DNA of 64,000 nucleotides from Aedes albopictus (GCF_035046485.1 NC_085138.1:332612421-332676420), one strand, 5' to 3'. Shown: positions 11,724 to 23,010, counted from the stretch's first letter. The notes: generated from the sequence alone by a model not told the origin. Program-made: numbers and translations.

Positions 11724-12631
11724 GAAGGATGCAATTTTGTGTTGATGTGAGTGATTTGATGAATTTGGAATAGTGCGTTGAGTGTGTGTCGGTTTTCTGT
11801 AAATTTCGAAGGAAAGTGTTGATTCTTGTTTTACGATGAGTATGTCCAAAAATGGTAGTTGGTTGTTCTGTTCAATTTCACAAGTGAATTCGATGTTTTT
11901 GTGTGCATTATTGATATTGTTCAAGATTTCAGGTAAAAGATGTTTCTTAACAATGCTAAACACGTCGTCAACGTATCTCCACTTCAGGAAGCTGTTTGTT
12001 GTTTTCTAAGCGTTTTTCCAAATTTGCCATAAAAATTTCACTTAAAAATGGAGAAAGTGGATTGCCCATGGGGGCACCATTAAGTTGTTTGTAGGTTTCA
12101 TTTCTGAACGAAAAATATTTTTCTTCCATACAAAGTTTGGTTAATTTGATGTATGTAAGAACTTTCTTAATCCAATTTGAATCTGAATCTTCATATTGGT
12201 TCAGAAGCCAATCTTCTAGTAGGTTAATGGCCTCTTTAACTGGAATGCTTGGAAATAGTGATTTAACGTCGAATGAAACTAAAATTTCATCGTCGTTAAC
12301 GGATAAATTCTGTACTAGTTCTGTGAATTGTTCGGAATTCTTGACAGATCTACTGTGAAATTTTTTAGGCATGTTTTGGAATTCTTGTACTAAATATTTG
12401 GCAATTTTGTGTGTAGGTGAACCAATGGCTGAAACAATCTCACGCATTTCATTTCCAGGTTTATGAACTTTGGGAAGTCCTTTTATTCTTGGCAATGAAG
12501 GGTTAGATTCTTTCAGGCTTTTAATGACGCTTCCTAAAACTGGTGTAGACTCTTTGAGAGTTTTGTCAACACGTCTTACTAATCCTGGAAGAGGATCAGT
12601 ACGTTGTTTTCGGTAAGGTCCATTTTGAATC
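11724..12631 (-). pseudogene. Penelope-like element reverse transcriptase, broken
   Basis: Read on the minus strand from about 12631, the translation has the Penelope-type finger motif GLPKVHKPG, motif A SFDVKSLFPSIPV, motif B NGAPMGNPLSP and the later FLDILI block. A 5-bp deletion at about 11981 shifts the frame just before motif C, so YVDDVF is read in the next frame. The 5' part (N-terminus and upstream control region) is missing at the inverted junction near 12631. The element continues at 1199-721 beyond the hAT1 insertion. It is Penelope-like rather than LINE or LTR because of the LPKVHK finger and the lack of any LINE endonuclease or LTR polymerase context. Confidence 0.85.
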
Positions 12632-13214
12632 GACGTTAAATCACTATTTCCAAGCATTCCAGTTAAAGAGGCCATTAACCTACTAGAAGATTGGCTTCTG
12701 AACCAATATGAAGATTCAGATTCAAATTGGATTAAGAAAGTTCGTACATACATCAAATTAACCAAACTTTGTATGGAAGAAAATTATTTTTCGTTCAGAA
12801 ATGAAACCTACAAACAACTTAATGGTGCCCCCATGGGCAATCCACTTTCTCCATTTTTAAGTGAAATTTTTATGGCAAATTTGGAAAAACGCTTAGAAAA
12901 CAACAAACAGCTTCCTGAAGTCTGGTGGAGATACGTTGACGACGTGTTTAGCATTGTTAAGAAACATCTTTTACCTGAAATCTTGAACAATATCAATAAT
13001 GCACACAAAAACATCGAATTCACTTGTGAAATTGAACAGAACAACCAACTACCATTTTTGGACATACTCATCGTAAAACAAGAATCAACACTTTCCTTCG
13101 AAATTTACAGAAAACCGACACACACTCAACGCACTATTCCAAATTCATCAAATCACTCACATCAACACAAAATTGCATCCTTCAATCACATGATACACCG
13201 AATGCAGACACTTC
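12631..13214 (+). pseudogene. Inverted 584-bp copy of the Penelope-like RT
   Basis: This segment is the reverse complement of 11724-12271 plus about 1169-1199. It begins inside motif A (SLFPSIPV), runs through NGAPMGNPLSP and an intact YVDDVFSIV catalytic block in one frame, and ends at MIHRMQTL, where similarity stops. Together with the minus-strand copy it forms a long inverted repeat with a spacer of about 359 bp (12272-12630). It keeps the 5 bp deleted in the other arm and the uninterrupted hAT1 target. Both inverted and partial copies are common in Penelope elements. Confidence 0.85.
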
Positions 13215-13990
13215 AAGGTAAATTTTATGTACTTTTTGACCATTTTTAGTTCCGCGTGCACTATTTTGACTGTAGAACTGGCAGCACTGTCCCGATTTCT
13301 ATAAAACTTTGACAGTGTAAAATTGTTGTGTTAAACTGTTTACAGTGAAAATTTCAGCCATTTTTGTTGAGTACTTTCAAAGTAAGAGCAGTTTGAATTT
13401 CACTATACCAAAAACCACATCTGCTTATTGTGACATAGTGCGACATATATGGCTATAACTTTTTAACGGTATGATCAAATTGAATGAAATTTTGACAAAC
13501 TACTTCTACATACATACTTTACGTACAAAAAAATTTTCATTGAAATCGGTTCAGTATTTTTGGCGCCAGCGTTGAAACGGCAAAAAAGTGATACTTTCCA
13601 AAATGTTTGTTTGTACAAGATTCTCAAGTGGCAATTTCCTTGTTTCAACGATATCTCCGCCATTACTCAACCGATTTTAATGAAAATTTTATGGTATTAG
13701 CTACACATTATATACTATTCATGGTAAAAAAAAATTAGCTATTTTGGTGAACGCAATCAAAAGTTATACAATATTTTCTGTGTTGCAATTTCATCGTGTT
13801 TAATCATGAAGAAGTAGCGTCTAGAATATTGGCAGGTATGCTTCTTGGCATCAGGAATGAATGAATGGCCGTCATCAAATGCTAAACTTCCCAAGTGACC
13901 CGTCAGACGATTCAAGGGGAAACAATGAGCAATTCCACTGAGCCCTATGTGCCACCCGGTATTAATTTGAAGCGCTATTTACCCAAGACC
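13215..13990. other. No gene seen; unclassified AT-rich sequence
   Basis: AT-rich, with short phrases of the type commonly found in non-coding transposon interiors (ATAACTTTTTAACGG, CGATATCTCCGCCATT). No frame, terminus or target duplication could be placed. Confidence 0.4.
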
Positions 13991-13992
13991 TA

Positions 13993-14453
13993 CACTGTGG
14001 TGCATAATTGATCGGACAAACGCCGATTTTCATATAAAATGGCCAAGTTTGAGATGTTGTAACTATAGTTTGCTTTGGTGGATTGAGCTCAATTTTTGAC
14101 ACGGAACTAAGAATATGCTGAATTTTGTGTATAAAAAGTATAAAATGTTTTCGTTCACAGGTCTGGGCGTGGCAAGGCGTTGAAAATATTGCAAAAGTGA
14201 TCGGACAGCGGCACGCGTGTAAATCAAAGGGGTACCGCTGTCCGATCACTTTTGCAATATTTTCAACGCCTTGCCACGCCCAGACCTGTGAACGAAAACA
14301 TTTTATACTTTGTATACACAAAATTCAGCATATTCGTAGTTCCGTGTCAAAAATTGAGCTCATTCCACCGAAGCAAACCATAGTTACAGCATCTCAAACG
14401 TGGCCATTTTGTATGAAAATCGGCGTTTGTGCGATCAATTATGCACCACAGTG
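13993..14453. mobile_element. 461-bp near-perfect palindrome, TA-flanked (Tc1/mariner-type MITE)
   Basis: Termini CACTGTGGTGCATAATTGAT and its complement, flanked by TA at 13991-13992 and 14454-14455. Arms of about 215 bp meet around a spacer of roughly 28 bp near 14210-14237. The same peptide-like frame is therefore open on both strands, an artefact of the palindrome. CACTG ends with a TA duplication fit IS630-Tc1-mariner. No transposase. Confidence 0.85.
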
Positions 14454-14455
14454 TA

Positions 14456-15527
14456 TATGGAGCACTCTCTGGAGTGTGGCCAGAACAACCGCTCATCACA
14501 CTGACTGCCTTGAATCAATAAAATCGAACCGAACGTACGCACGGATGCGGTAGCCCGCCCGTAGGACAAAGGTAATCGATCATTTTCCGTTCGGAGATTG
14601 GTCCTCATCATCAAATCCGAATGCAGAAGCAATCAAAGGAAAACAATAAACATACGCCTCATTTTCTTATTCAAGTCCTTACTGCGCGCCCGATGATCCC
14701 ACAAGGATAGACATTCACTGTTGTTCCTCTAGGAAACACTATACAGAAGGGACGAATGGCTAAGTATTCATTGTCGATTAATCAAATCCTCGGAGATTGA
14801 TGCCGTTGCATCAGAGAGAAATGCTCCTCAAGAAATGGGACATACAATAGATTCGTCGGAAACAAGGGGCGGCAGATCCTTTTGTTCTAGCTTCGGGCTA
14901 GATGTTTGCTCAGGATGACGCAACACAATGGCATCAGGCTCGTCCATTCAAATGGCCAATGACGATTTAGTATAGATGGAGGCATCATTGCGCTGCTGGC
15001 TGGCCATAGTCAGATAATACCTTACGCCCTACGGAGTGTGTTTGTGAAATGGGTAAGCTTTATTGGTGAACAAAAGTGAATTGATTACGGTCCTCGGGCA
15101 AACAAGAGCTGCCACCACCGTGGGAATAATCCGTCGAAAGTGGCAGCGAGTTTAACTTCATCAGAGGATATACCTTAGAGGTTGATCGATGAAATTATAG
15201 CATAGTTAATGTGAGCTCTCACTAGAAACACGAAACTGGCAAAATTGGGTTCGTGAGGGTAATAATCCTACTAATTGCTATAAAGTATTAGAAATTTTAA
15301 ATTAGTATTCAAAATTTTTCTGTATTTAAAAATAAGAAGTAAAGACATAGTATATTTACTTATGCACAGTACTTTTCTCTTCTGCGTTGAAAATTATACC
15401 TAATTGAGCCACTAACTGCTATTTCATTATTCAGTATCTTTGCAACCAGAGGGTCTCTTAATTATTCAGCAGTGGCCATTCTTATATTTCCCCATAAAAT
15501 CCGTGGGCGAAGTGATGGGGTGATCCA
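14456..15527. other. No gene seen; possibly unique sequence
   Basis: More GC-balanced than the surrounding repeats and without tandem structure. Stop codons are frequent in all frames, and I recognise no domain or transposon end. It could be host intergenic or intronic DNA. Confidence 0.4.
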
Positions 15528-15626
15528 GTCGTTGTCATTGGCGTAGCTAGGGGGGGGGGGGGGGTTTCCAGGGGTGCCTGGCACCCCCTAGAAAAAATTT
15601 GGCACCCCCTAGATTTTTTCCTTGTA

Positions 15627-15901
15627 GGGCCCATATAGCCGAGGCGGTAAACGCACGGGTATTCAGCATGCTGAGGGTGACGGGTTCGATTCCCGGTCGG
15701 TCCAGGATCTTTTCGTAAAGGAAATTTCCTTGACTTCCTTGGGCATAGAGTATCTTCGTGCCTGCCACACGATATACGCATGCAAAATGGTCATTGGCAG
15801 AGGAAGCTCTCAGTTAATAACTGTGGAAGTGCTCATAGAACACTAAGCTGAGAAGCAGGCTTTGTCCCAATGAGGACGTTACGCCAAGAAGAGAAGAGAG
15901 G
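15627..15901 (+). mobile_element. tRNA-derived SINE, Feilai-like, full length
   Basis: The head is tRNA-like: GGGCCCATATAGCCGAGGCG with an A box, then B box GGTTCGATTCC at about 15682. The body carries ATGGTCATTGGCAGAGGAAG, and the 3' part GGCTTTGTCCCAATGAGGAC ends in AAGAAGAG repeats. Flanking duplication AGATTTTTTCCTTG at 15611-15624 and 15902-15915. Three other copies occur in this window (45630, 50733, 59865). I take it to be the Aedes Feilai type from memory. Confidence 0.85.
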
Positions 15902-16316
15902 AGATTTTTTCCTTGACAGTCATCTAAAATTAAAAACCTCATTCAATAACTCCAATATTTATTATTGGCACATTTGAACATAACTTAACCCTCAATAGGA
16001 TACCTTAAATGAAGGACCGTTTTGGGACCCTGGGGTCCATTGGACCCCAACATATATTCTCGCGTATCTCGTGATCCTTACTTTTTGAAAGGGTGATGTT
16101 TTCAGCAAAGATGTTGGGAAAGTCAAGGCCTATCTTGTGATGAACAATTTAGTTCAGGAAATTTCCGCTAGGTGGTGCTAGTGAGTATTGAAAAATGCCC
16201 CCGATCTACAGGATATAACGTACCTAAACAAGCGGACAAGGACAAGACGTACCGAAACAATAGGGTAAATCGCACTGCTGTAGACGAGTAGACATATATG
16301 TCCAGCGGGTCAAAAG

Positions 16317-16471
16317 GGGTCATTCAAATATTATGTAACGCAAAGGAGTGGGAGGTGGTCTAGCGCTGTGTTACGTTTCATTCAAAATTTTCCATACAAA
16401 AGTTGTTGCACGGAGAAGGGAGGAGCCCTTAAGTTGTCAAATTTTGCGTTTCGTAATATTTGAATAAACCC
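16317..16471. mobile_element. 155-bp MITE with 3-bp duplication AAG
   Basis: Inverted ends GGGTCATTCAAATATTATG and GGGTTTATTCAAATATTACG (complement at the right), followed inward by AACGCAAA. AAG flanks both sides (16314-16316, 16472-16474). Three-base duplications suggest a PIF/Harbinger relative. Inserted in the piggyBac-like element. Confidence 0.7.
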
Positions 16472-16864
16472 AAGAGAAATCAGAGACAAACAGACGTAAC
16501 ACTATTAAAATTTAAATCTCAAATATCTCAGGATCCTGATTACTTATATAGTTGATGTCTTCGGCAAAGTTGTTTGGTTGGTCAAGAACTTATAGATTAT
16601 GGACCGTTTGATTCGATATTCCACCACTAGGCAGTGCTAGATAGCATGCAAATATTTTATCTCATAATATCTCAGGATCCTGAATTCTTAGAAAAATGGT
16701 GTCTTAGTTGTTGGGTAGGTCAAAAATGTTCAGTTGATGAGCCATTTGATACGAACCCTCCTATTGGGAGCCGCTGGTGCGGGATGCTTATTATTTATAA
16801 AGATGGTGTCTACAGTATAGACAGTATAGATTCCATACACTCGCGGAGGCGAAGACAACTGTAG

Positions 16865-17247
16865 CCAAACGAACTGTCAATTCGTGTAGCCAAACGAGCA
16901 TGACGTTACGATTTCAATAGCGACAATGGATTGCGTGACGTCATATTCGCCCGGTACACTCTAAATTCATGGCAAAACACACTAAAATCGTATTCCACAA
17001 CCATATCTCCGCGAGTCTATGGAATCTATAGTGTCTATAGTCTACAGCTGTTATTTGGCAGGACATGGACCTACCGAATATAGACACTATAGAATATACA
17101 GACTTGGAGAGAAATAGTTGAATTACGCAATTTTAGACTGTTTTATAGTGAATTTAGTGTGTACTAATAGAAAATGACGTCACACAACCCACAGTCGTTA
17201 TCGTTCCGTAAATCTCGTTTGGCTAAACGAATTGACAGATCGCTTGG
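16865..17247. mobile_element. MITE with long imperfect inverted ends
   Basis: The left arm from 16865 (CCAAACGAACTGTCAATTCG, then AGCCAAACGAG and TGACGTCA) matches the complement of the right arm ending at 17247. The interior is rich in TATAGTGTCTATAGTC-like short palindromes. Target duplication is unclear (TAG/TTAG). A related one-ended fragment of a different MITE (GGGGCCATCCATAAATGGCG) starts at 17251. Confidence 0.6.
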
Positions 17248-17294
17248 TTAGGGGCCATCCATAAATGGCGTAGCATTTTTTTGATGATTTTTGA

Positions 17295-17700
17295 CACCCC
17301 GACACATTCCTGAAGAAATCCCAGGAGGAATTTCAAGTGGATTTCCTAGAAAAACTCATGCAGGAAACCCGGGAGGAAATTCTGGAGAAAACCTGGGAGC
17401 AATTCGGAGACAAATTCCTGAAGAAATTCTGGGAGGAATTCGTGGAGGAATCTCGGAAAACATTTGTGGAAGAATCCTTTTACGAATTCCTAGTTGAATC
17501 CCTGGTGGAATTCCTGAAGTAGTTTTGGGAGTCATTTCCGGAGGGTTTTTAAGTGGATATCCCAGATGAAATCGTAGAGGAACCTCGGGAGGAATTACTG
17601 AAAGAATCCCTGTATTAATTTCTGGAAGAATCCTGGTAGGAGTTCCTTCAGAAATTTTGGGAGGAATTCCTGGAGGTATCCGGGTGAGCCAATTCTGAAG
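17295..17700. repeat. Patch of the 12-bp minisatellite, opposite orientation
   Basis: GGAGGAATTCCTGGAGG-type units read on the plus strand, so the array is inverted relative to 1545-8890. It follows directly on a MITE-like left end (17251, GGGGCCATCCATAAATGGCG) whose right end is not visible. From 17700 to 18130 are further modules of the enclosing TTAA element. Confidence 0.75.
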
Positions 17701-18424
17701 TAAATTATCCACCAAATTGGAAGTATTGGTATTGTGAACAGAATGTAATTATATTGTGTTATTCTCAAGATATTCACTTCTAAAGAAGCGTACTTATTTG
17801 AGGACGCTTGCCACTCGGTAATCTAGGATGCTGGGCATATACGAACAAATTAGCGTCATTTTGCAGAAAAACTTGAAAATAATTTTCATTACCAAATAAT
17901 CCTTGATGTATTGAACACTTTTGCCGAAGACACAAACTTTCTATACATTCCGAATCTCAAGATATTCAAGCTAAATTTAACTTTCAATCCATAATTTGAA
18001 TAAACAATAGCGCCACCTACTGGGCTAATTCCAATTCAATTTGTTCGTCACAAGATTGCCCTTGGTCTATTGAACAATTTAGTCGAAGACAGCATTATTC
18101 TAGGAAGTGACGATCACAAGATATAATCATTCGTGTCGTGGGGTCCAATGGACCCCAGGGGACCAAAATCGCCCGGTTCAACTTTGACATAAAAAATAAT
18201 CTATAGTACGCCATGAAATATTTGATATTTTTGCACAAATAACTCATCGTGGTGTAGTTTGAAGGTACTGTGAAAACGGGACCGATGTGTCAATCCAAAC
18301 TTTTTTGCGACCACTTCAAAGTGGCTCTGGGGTCCAATGGACCCCAGGTATCCATTAGAGGGTTAATCACATCCGGAATAACCCATATACCTGTTGTACG
18401 TTTAGGCGTTTTAGATATTGATCA

Positions 18425-19450
18425 GAACAATCAACAGACTTATCCATGGATTCCTTCAGAAATACCTCTATCTATTCATACAATGATTTCTCTAGGCTTC
18501 CTTTATGGATTCTTCCCGATATTTCTACAATAAACTTCCCTTAGGATTCTCCAGGCAGTCAGTCATAATGGGGTTGTACTAGAAATTTATGCAGAGATTG
18601 ATCCAGCAATTTCTTCTAGATTTTTTTTTTTTTTTTGAAATTCTTACTATGGTACTTTCCGGAATTTTTCTAGGGATTTCTCAAAAAATTTCTATTGGGA
18701 TTCCCTTAAGAATTCCTGGTGGGATTACTCGAGACATTCTTCCTGGGATCGTTTCAGAAATTCCTCCGGAGATTCTTCCAGGAATCCCTTCAGAGATTTT
18801 ATGCAGAGATTCTTCCACAAATTTCTCATGGCACTCCTCCAGGAGCTTACACACTTATTTCTGAATTGCCTGTTCAGTACTTTTTTGACGAGATTAGAAC
18901 AGCAGTACGATCTCGGTAGTTTCGGTAATAGATTTTACTGAGGTTCAGTAAAACACCTGTCAAAATCGTATGGAAAAGGTAAACAATGCATTTTTGCTGA
19001 ACGAGTTCGGTGCTCAGCAGTTTTAATCTCGTCAAAAAATTACCGAATTCGGTAATCAAAATTAAGTGTGTATATTGGCCTTCCTCCGGGAATTGTGGTT
19101 AGGATTCCTCAAGCAACACCTGCTGCGATTCTTCCAGCAATTTCTCTTGGAATGCCTCCAAAAATTTTCACTGTGATACTTTCAGGAATTCTATTAGGAA
19201 AGTTCTTTCGGAAAATCTCCCTGGGATTTTTCTAAAAAATCCTTCGGTGATTCATCCACATATTTCTTTTAGTATTTAATTTATCCAGGGCTTTTTCCAG
19301 AGGTTCTTCCAGAAATTCCACAGGGGATTTCTCTAAGAACTTCTATTGACCTTCCTCCAAGAATTCCAGGAATCCCTAAACGAATCTCGAAAATAGTTGG
19401 AATTTCCACAGAAATCCTAGGAGGTATTACTAGAGAAATCTCAAGTGGAA
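18425..19450. repeat. Degenerate 12-bp minisatellite, split by a MITE
   Basis: AATTCCTCCAGG-like units, clearly decayed, occupy 18425-18849 and 19073-19450, with a T-run at about 18620-18637. The TA-flanked element 18850-19070 interrupts it. Orientation matches the 1545-8890 array. Confidence 0.7.
18850..19070. mobile_element. 221-bp TA-flanked MITE, CACACTTA family
   Basis: Termini CACACTTATTTCTGAATT and CACACTTAATTTTGATTACC (complement at the right), TA at 18848-18849 and 19071-19072. The interior contains the inverted phrases TTTTTTGACGAGATTA and TAATCTCGTCAAAAAA and several TCGGTAA motifs. Same family as 30189-30484 and 57734-58026. Confidence 0.8.
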
Positions 19451-19922
19451 AGGTACGGGAAAAACTTCACAGAAAAAAATCTTAAAATTAACTCGAACTC
19501 AAAGGTTCGTGCACAAAAATCATCACGCAATCGTATTTATAATGTTTATGTGATTATTTCGAAATGATTCACTTTGATGACCTAACCTCAATTGTGCTCA
19601 TATTGATTCAACAGGATATAGTGTAAAAATGTGCGGGATTCAAAATTTCAACTTTCACTGTGTGAAAATACGATAAGTAGTACTGCCGTTCTACGCATAT
19701 TTTTTCCATGTTATATGGTGGGGATCCCATGGGACATGGGACAACCGGGCGTAGAACGGCAGAGTAGTACGTGTAAATTTTAGCGTACGTGTAATACAAC
19801 ACCAATGTTGGCATTCTCTTTATGTGTATGCTATTTTTATTAATTTCACTGATATATTTGGTACTGTCTTGTAATTAATTAAAACTCACAGAATGTTGCT
19901 AATTGACAAATTGAAAGATGAG
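19451..19922. other. No gene seen; holds one tiny element (19683-19762)
   Basis: AT-rich, no frame. The 80-bp element is listed separately; the remainder is unclassified. Confidence 0.4.
19683..19762. mobile_element. 80-bp mini-element with 7-bp duplication
   Basis: Inverted ends CTGCCGTTCTACGC and GCGTAGAACGGCAG enclose about 50 bp containing GGGGATCCC and CCATGGGACATGGG. An exact 7-bp repeat AGTAGTA flanks it (19676-19682, 19763-19769). Extremely short; superfamily not assignable. Confidence 0.6.
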
Positions 19923-19939
19923 TTTATGGGAAGAAAAGT

Positions 19940-19992
19940 CCCGTTCTGGTGGGATTCGAACCGACGACTCCGTATTCGCTACACCGCAGTAA
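19940..19992 (-). other. tRNA-like B-box fragment, probable SINE relic
   Basis: On the minus strand the sequence reads GCGGTGTAGCGAATACGG then GTCGGTTCGAATCCCACC, a canonical B box with a tRNA-like T arm. There is no complete cloverleaf, so it is a retroposed relic rather than a tRNA gene. Confidence 0.45.
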
Positions 19993-21123
19993 GGCCATTT
20001 ATTTGAGGGTTCTTTCGGCACGGTTATTTTTTTTTTTTTTGAAAATTTCTGCGGTAGAGTTATCGAATTTTATTCAGTATTTTTTTCTTGTAATTTCAAT
20101 GGCTATTCCTCTGAAATTATTTCAGCTATTTCTTCTTCAGATATGTTGCAAATTTCTCAGGCACTTTTATCGTGATTACTTTTGAATTTTTTTATGATTT
20201 AATTGTATTTCTATTTATTGCTTCCAAAAATTGCTAATTGGAAATTTTAAAATTCCCAATTAGGCTTAACCAAAGAAAATCTTACGAATTTCTTGAAAAA
20301 CTTCCTGACAAATTCTCAAAAAAAATGCCGGATAAATTTTCATCAAAATTACCTTAGAACTTTCAAAGTAGTTGCCAAAAGAATTCATATAAGAATTACC
20401 AGAGAAATTCCTGTAGAAAATATTCAGGCTTCTTCAAGAAACTGGCCAAATCCAATCTCAAATAAATTCTATAAAAAAATCCACAAACATTCACAAAAAA
20501 AATCGATGAAATTCTCTAAGAATTTTTCGAAATCATCCAAGGAATTTCTGAAGAAAATTAAAAAATAATTTCAAAAGTAATTGCCGTAGAATCACCATGA
20601 CAAAATTTTTAAAGAACCGCCAAAGATTTTTGTTTCAAATGAGTTCCCGAAGAAAATCTTTAAGAAATTTGCCGATATAATTTTCAACGGAATTACCGAA
20701 GAAGTTCCCAAGGTAATTATCGAAATTTCCAAAGGAATTGCTGAATAAAGTCTTATATAAATGTTCGATGCCGATAGTATTCTATAATCATCTGCTGCAG
20801 GAATTCCTTACATAATTACTGAAGAGATCTAGAAGAAACTGGCTAAAATCTTCATTTAAATTATTGAAGCGATTTACAAAAGAATTTCCGAAGGAGTTTT
20901 CGAAGGAAATGGCGATAGCATACTGAATAGCATAGAGAATGAAAGTCCAAAAAATCCACAAAAATCCCGAAAAAAGTAAAATGACTACCGAAAACATTTC
21001 CAAAAAAAACAATTGTGAGGAAGTTTTCAGAGTAATTGTCAAATGAATTACCAAAGGCTGCACTTAAAGAATAGCCAAAGGAATAGCCTGAAGAGTAATT
21101 GGAGAATTTCAAAAAACAAACAT

Positions 21124-22629
21124 GAAAAAAAAAATCCGGCTGTCATTTTTTGCATCCCTAATTTTTTTTTTTTTTTTAATTTAAACATTTGAAAAAGTTG
21201 CATAGTGATTTAGTGAATTCGTTTAGTGCTACAGAAGATGAAACATATAAAGTGTTTTTTTATGCACGCTAAAGTTTGGTCGCACGTGGTTCGGAAAATG
21301 TCAAAAATTTTCGTGAAATCCGTTCTGACGAGTGATTGGCAAAGGTGCAAACTTCAACCTCACAGCCGCCCATCATGGATTCGGCACCACTATTACCTCC
21401 TGATTCATCACCTGGATCTGGCGAACTCGGTGCTATTTTGGTCAAATGATGTTCCCACGGAAGGACTGAAGGCTCATAGTACAACTGCTAGCTGCTACAT
21501 CGAACAACCATCGGATGGCAGAATTATTATTTCGCCGGAAGGAAGCAATCGGAAGGCGGAGAAACACCAGACACGATCGCATTCATTCTTTCAATTGAGG
21601 GTAATTGCTGAACGGGTACTGTGACGAATTCGGCAAAATACGAAACGTTTCGGAGGAAGTGCGTCGTTGACAGAGGATACCGGACATTGAATTTGGATAT
21701 TTCAAAAAAGGAAATTGTGCATGCTTTGGACGATGTGCAACCAGATAATTTGGTGAGTTCGTTTTTTTTTTTTTTTTTTTGTCTTTATTATCGAGACTTT
21801 CAGCCCGAGGCTGGTTCGTCTCCGTGGTGAGTTCGTTCCAATGTGGAACAGATTTTTAAGTGAGCCATTACCACACATAAGTTTTATATAGTTTTATAAT
21901 AACCCAGTCGCTTGACTTAACCATACTGAATTCCAAACCATTCCCGTACCAACATCTCATCTCCTTTTTATTTACGAGGGCGTCGGTGAGTCGCTGGCAT
22001 CTCGATAAATGAATATTACCCACTCCATACTATCCCTTCCTATCCACACAACGTATTTCTTATCGTTTCAGAGAGCGAGCAATGGCGCTTAAACCTAGGC
22101 TTTTTAGCCAGGACACATGGTCCAAATGCCTGTGCCCCATCCCGGAAGCAAAAAGGCCCATGGAGTGACAAAATCTCTTAGCTACGTCACTCCCAACGTT
22201 GATGTATAAACATACTAAAACACTTGTACTCACACCAACACATCTACATGATCTACTCAAATACACCTACACAATCTGAATCTTGCCGCATCACTCGCTT
22301 ATAGTGATTCCCCAATCATCCCATTCCAAATATCCAACTCCTTGACACCTATGGGAGTGTCGGTGAGTCGCTGACCTCTTGTAAAGTAGGTGTCATATCA
22401 TCACATCCTTTCCTATCCTCGTAACGGAGAAGATGGGCGTGGCCGGCAATGGAAGTTCTCATGTCTTTTTTACTTAAACCTCTGATTGGATAGCTGTTCT
22501 TTCCCAAATAGCATTCCATAAGCAATTAGAATAGGAGTATTAAAGTATTAACATGACAACTTTCAGTATGCAATCTACGAATTACTCCGTTACCACGCAA
22601 CGCAACGCAACGCAACGCACGCAGCACGC
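21124..22629 (+). mobile_element. LINE-derived insertion with 19-bp target duplication
   Basis: A 19-bp direct repeat, AATTTCAAAAAACAAACAT, flanks the unit (21105-21123 and 22630-22648), a size typical of target-primed reverse transcription. The 3' end is a short tandem tail of AACGC units (about 22597-22629). Near the 5' end the frame MDSAPLLPPDSSPGSGE (from about 21374) and the fragment DRGYRTLNLDISKKEIVHAL (about 21676) are gene-like. The sequence between looks like untranslated LINE DNA with two diverged copies of GTCGGTGAGTCGCTG (about 21983 and 22351). Probably an internally deleted LINE, perhaps I/Loner-like; clade uncertain. Confidence 0.65.
21764..21825 (-). mobile_element. Very short retroposed 3' end with poly(A)
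   Basis: On the minus strand: ACGAACCAGCCTCGGGCTGA, AGTCTCGATAATAAAGAC, then about 18 A. The flanks repeat GGTGAGTTCGTT exactly (21752-21763, 21826-21837). The same 3' phrase family (GATGAATTAGCCCAGGGCT, AAATCTCG) ends the SINE at 50515-50700, so this is a strongly 5'-truncated copy of that tail or of its partner LINE. Confidence 0.75.
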
Positions 22630-23010
22630 AATTTCAAAAAACAAACATCAATAAAATTGCTGACATTCACAAAAAAAAAATCTTGAAAGACTACTGAAAA
22701 ATTGGCAAAGGAACTCCCGAGAAATCAGGGGTTTGTCAATGAAATGAAAAAGCCAAATAAACTCCTAATGGAACTGCCGAAGAAATTTTCAAAGTAATTG
22801 CCAATGAAATTTTCAAAGGATGCGTAAAAGGCGTTTATTATCAAATTCCAAACATATTACCAAATAAATTCTTGAAGAAAGTGCCGCAGGGGATTTAAAG
22901 ATATTATCGAAGAAATTTGCCAAATCCAAATACAAAGGAATTGCAAAACAATTTCCAAATAAATTGACAGGAATATTCACTGAGGAATTACCGAAAGAAT
23001 ACTTTGCGAA

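Larger units (their letters stand above)
15989..18362. mobile_element. piggyBac-like TTAA element, 2.4 kb, non-autonomous
   Basis: TTAA at 15985-15988 and 18363-18366 encloses termini CCCTCAATAGGATACC and the complement of CCCTCTAATGGATACC. A CCC start with TTAA duplication is the piggyBac signature. Near both ends sits the palindrome GGGGTCCATTGGACCCC or its variant with AA at the centre (about 16033, 18140, 18329). The interior has diverged modules of about 140-150 bp (ATCTCAGGATCCTGA...GTCAAG) at about 16065, 16522 and 16662, and inverted ones near 17840-18130. Two MITEs and a patch of the 12-bp minisatellite are nested inside. No transposase frame. Confidence 0.75.
20080..23010. repeat. 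Variant minisatellite (AATTACCGAAGG-like), split by a LINE insertion
   Basis: Degenerate units such as GGAATTACCGAAGAA, TTTCCAAAGGAATTGC and ATTTTCAAAGTAATTGCC occupy 20080-21104 and 22650-23010. Spacing and the AATT core resemble the 12-bp family, but with ACCGAA or CCAAAG in place of CCTCCA. The 1.5-kb element at 21124-22629 was inserted into it with a 19-bp duplication. Confidence 0.55.

Noticed and set aside
13962..14553. Two frames of 119 and 142 codons with almost the same peptide on opposite strands
   Set aside because: They are the two arms of the palindrome 13993-14453 read in opposite directions.
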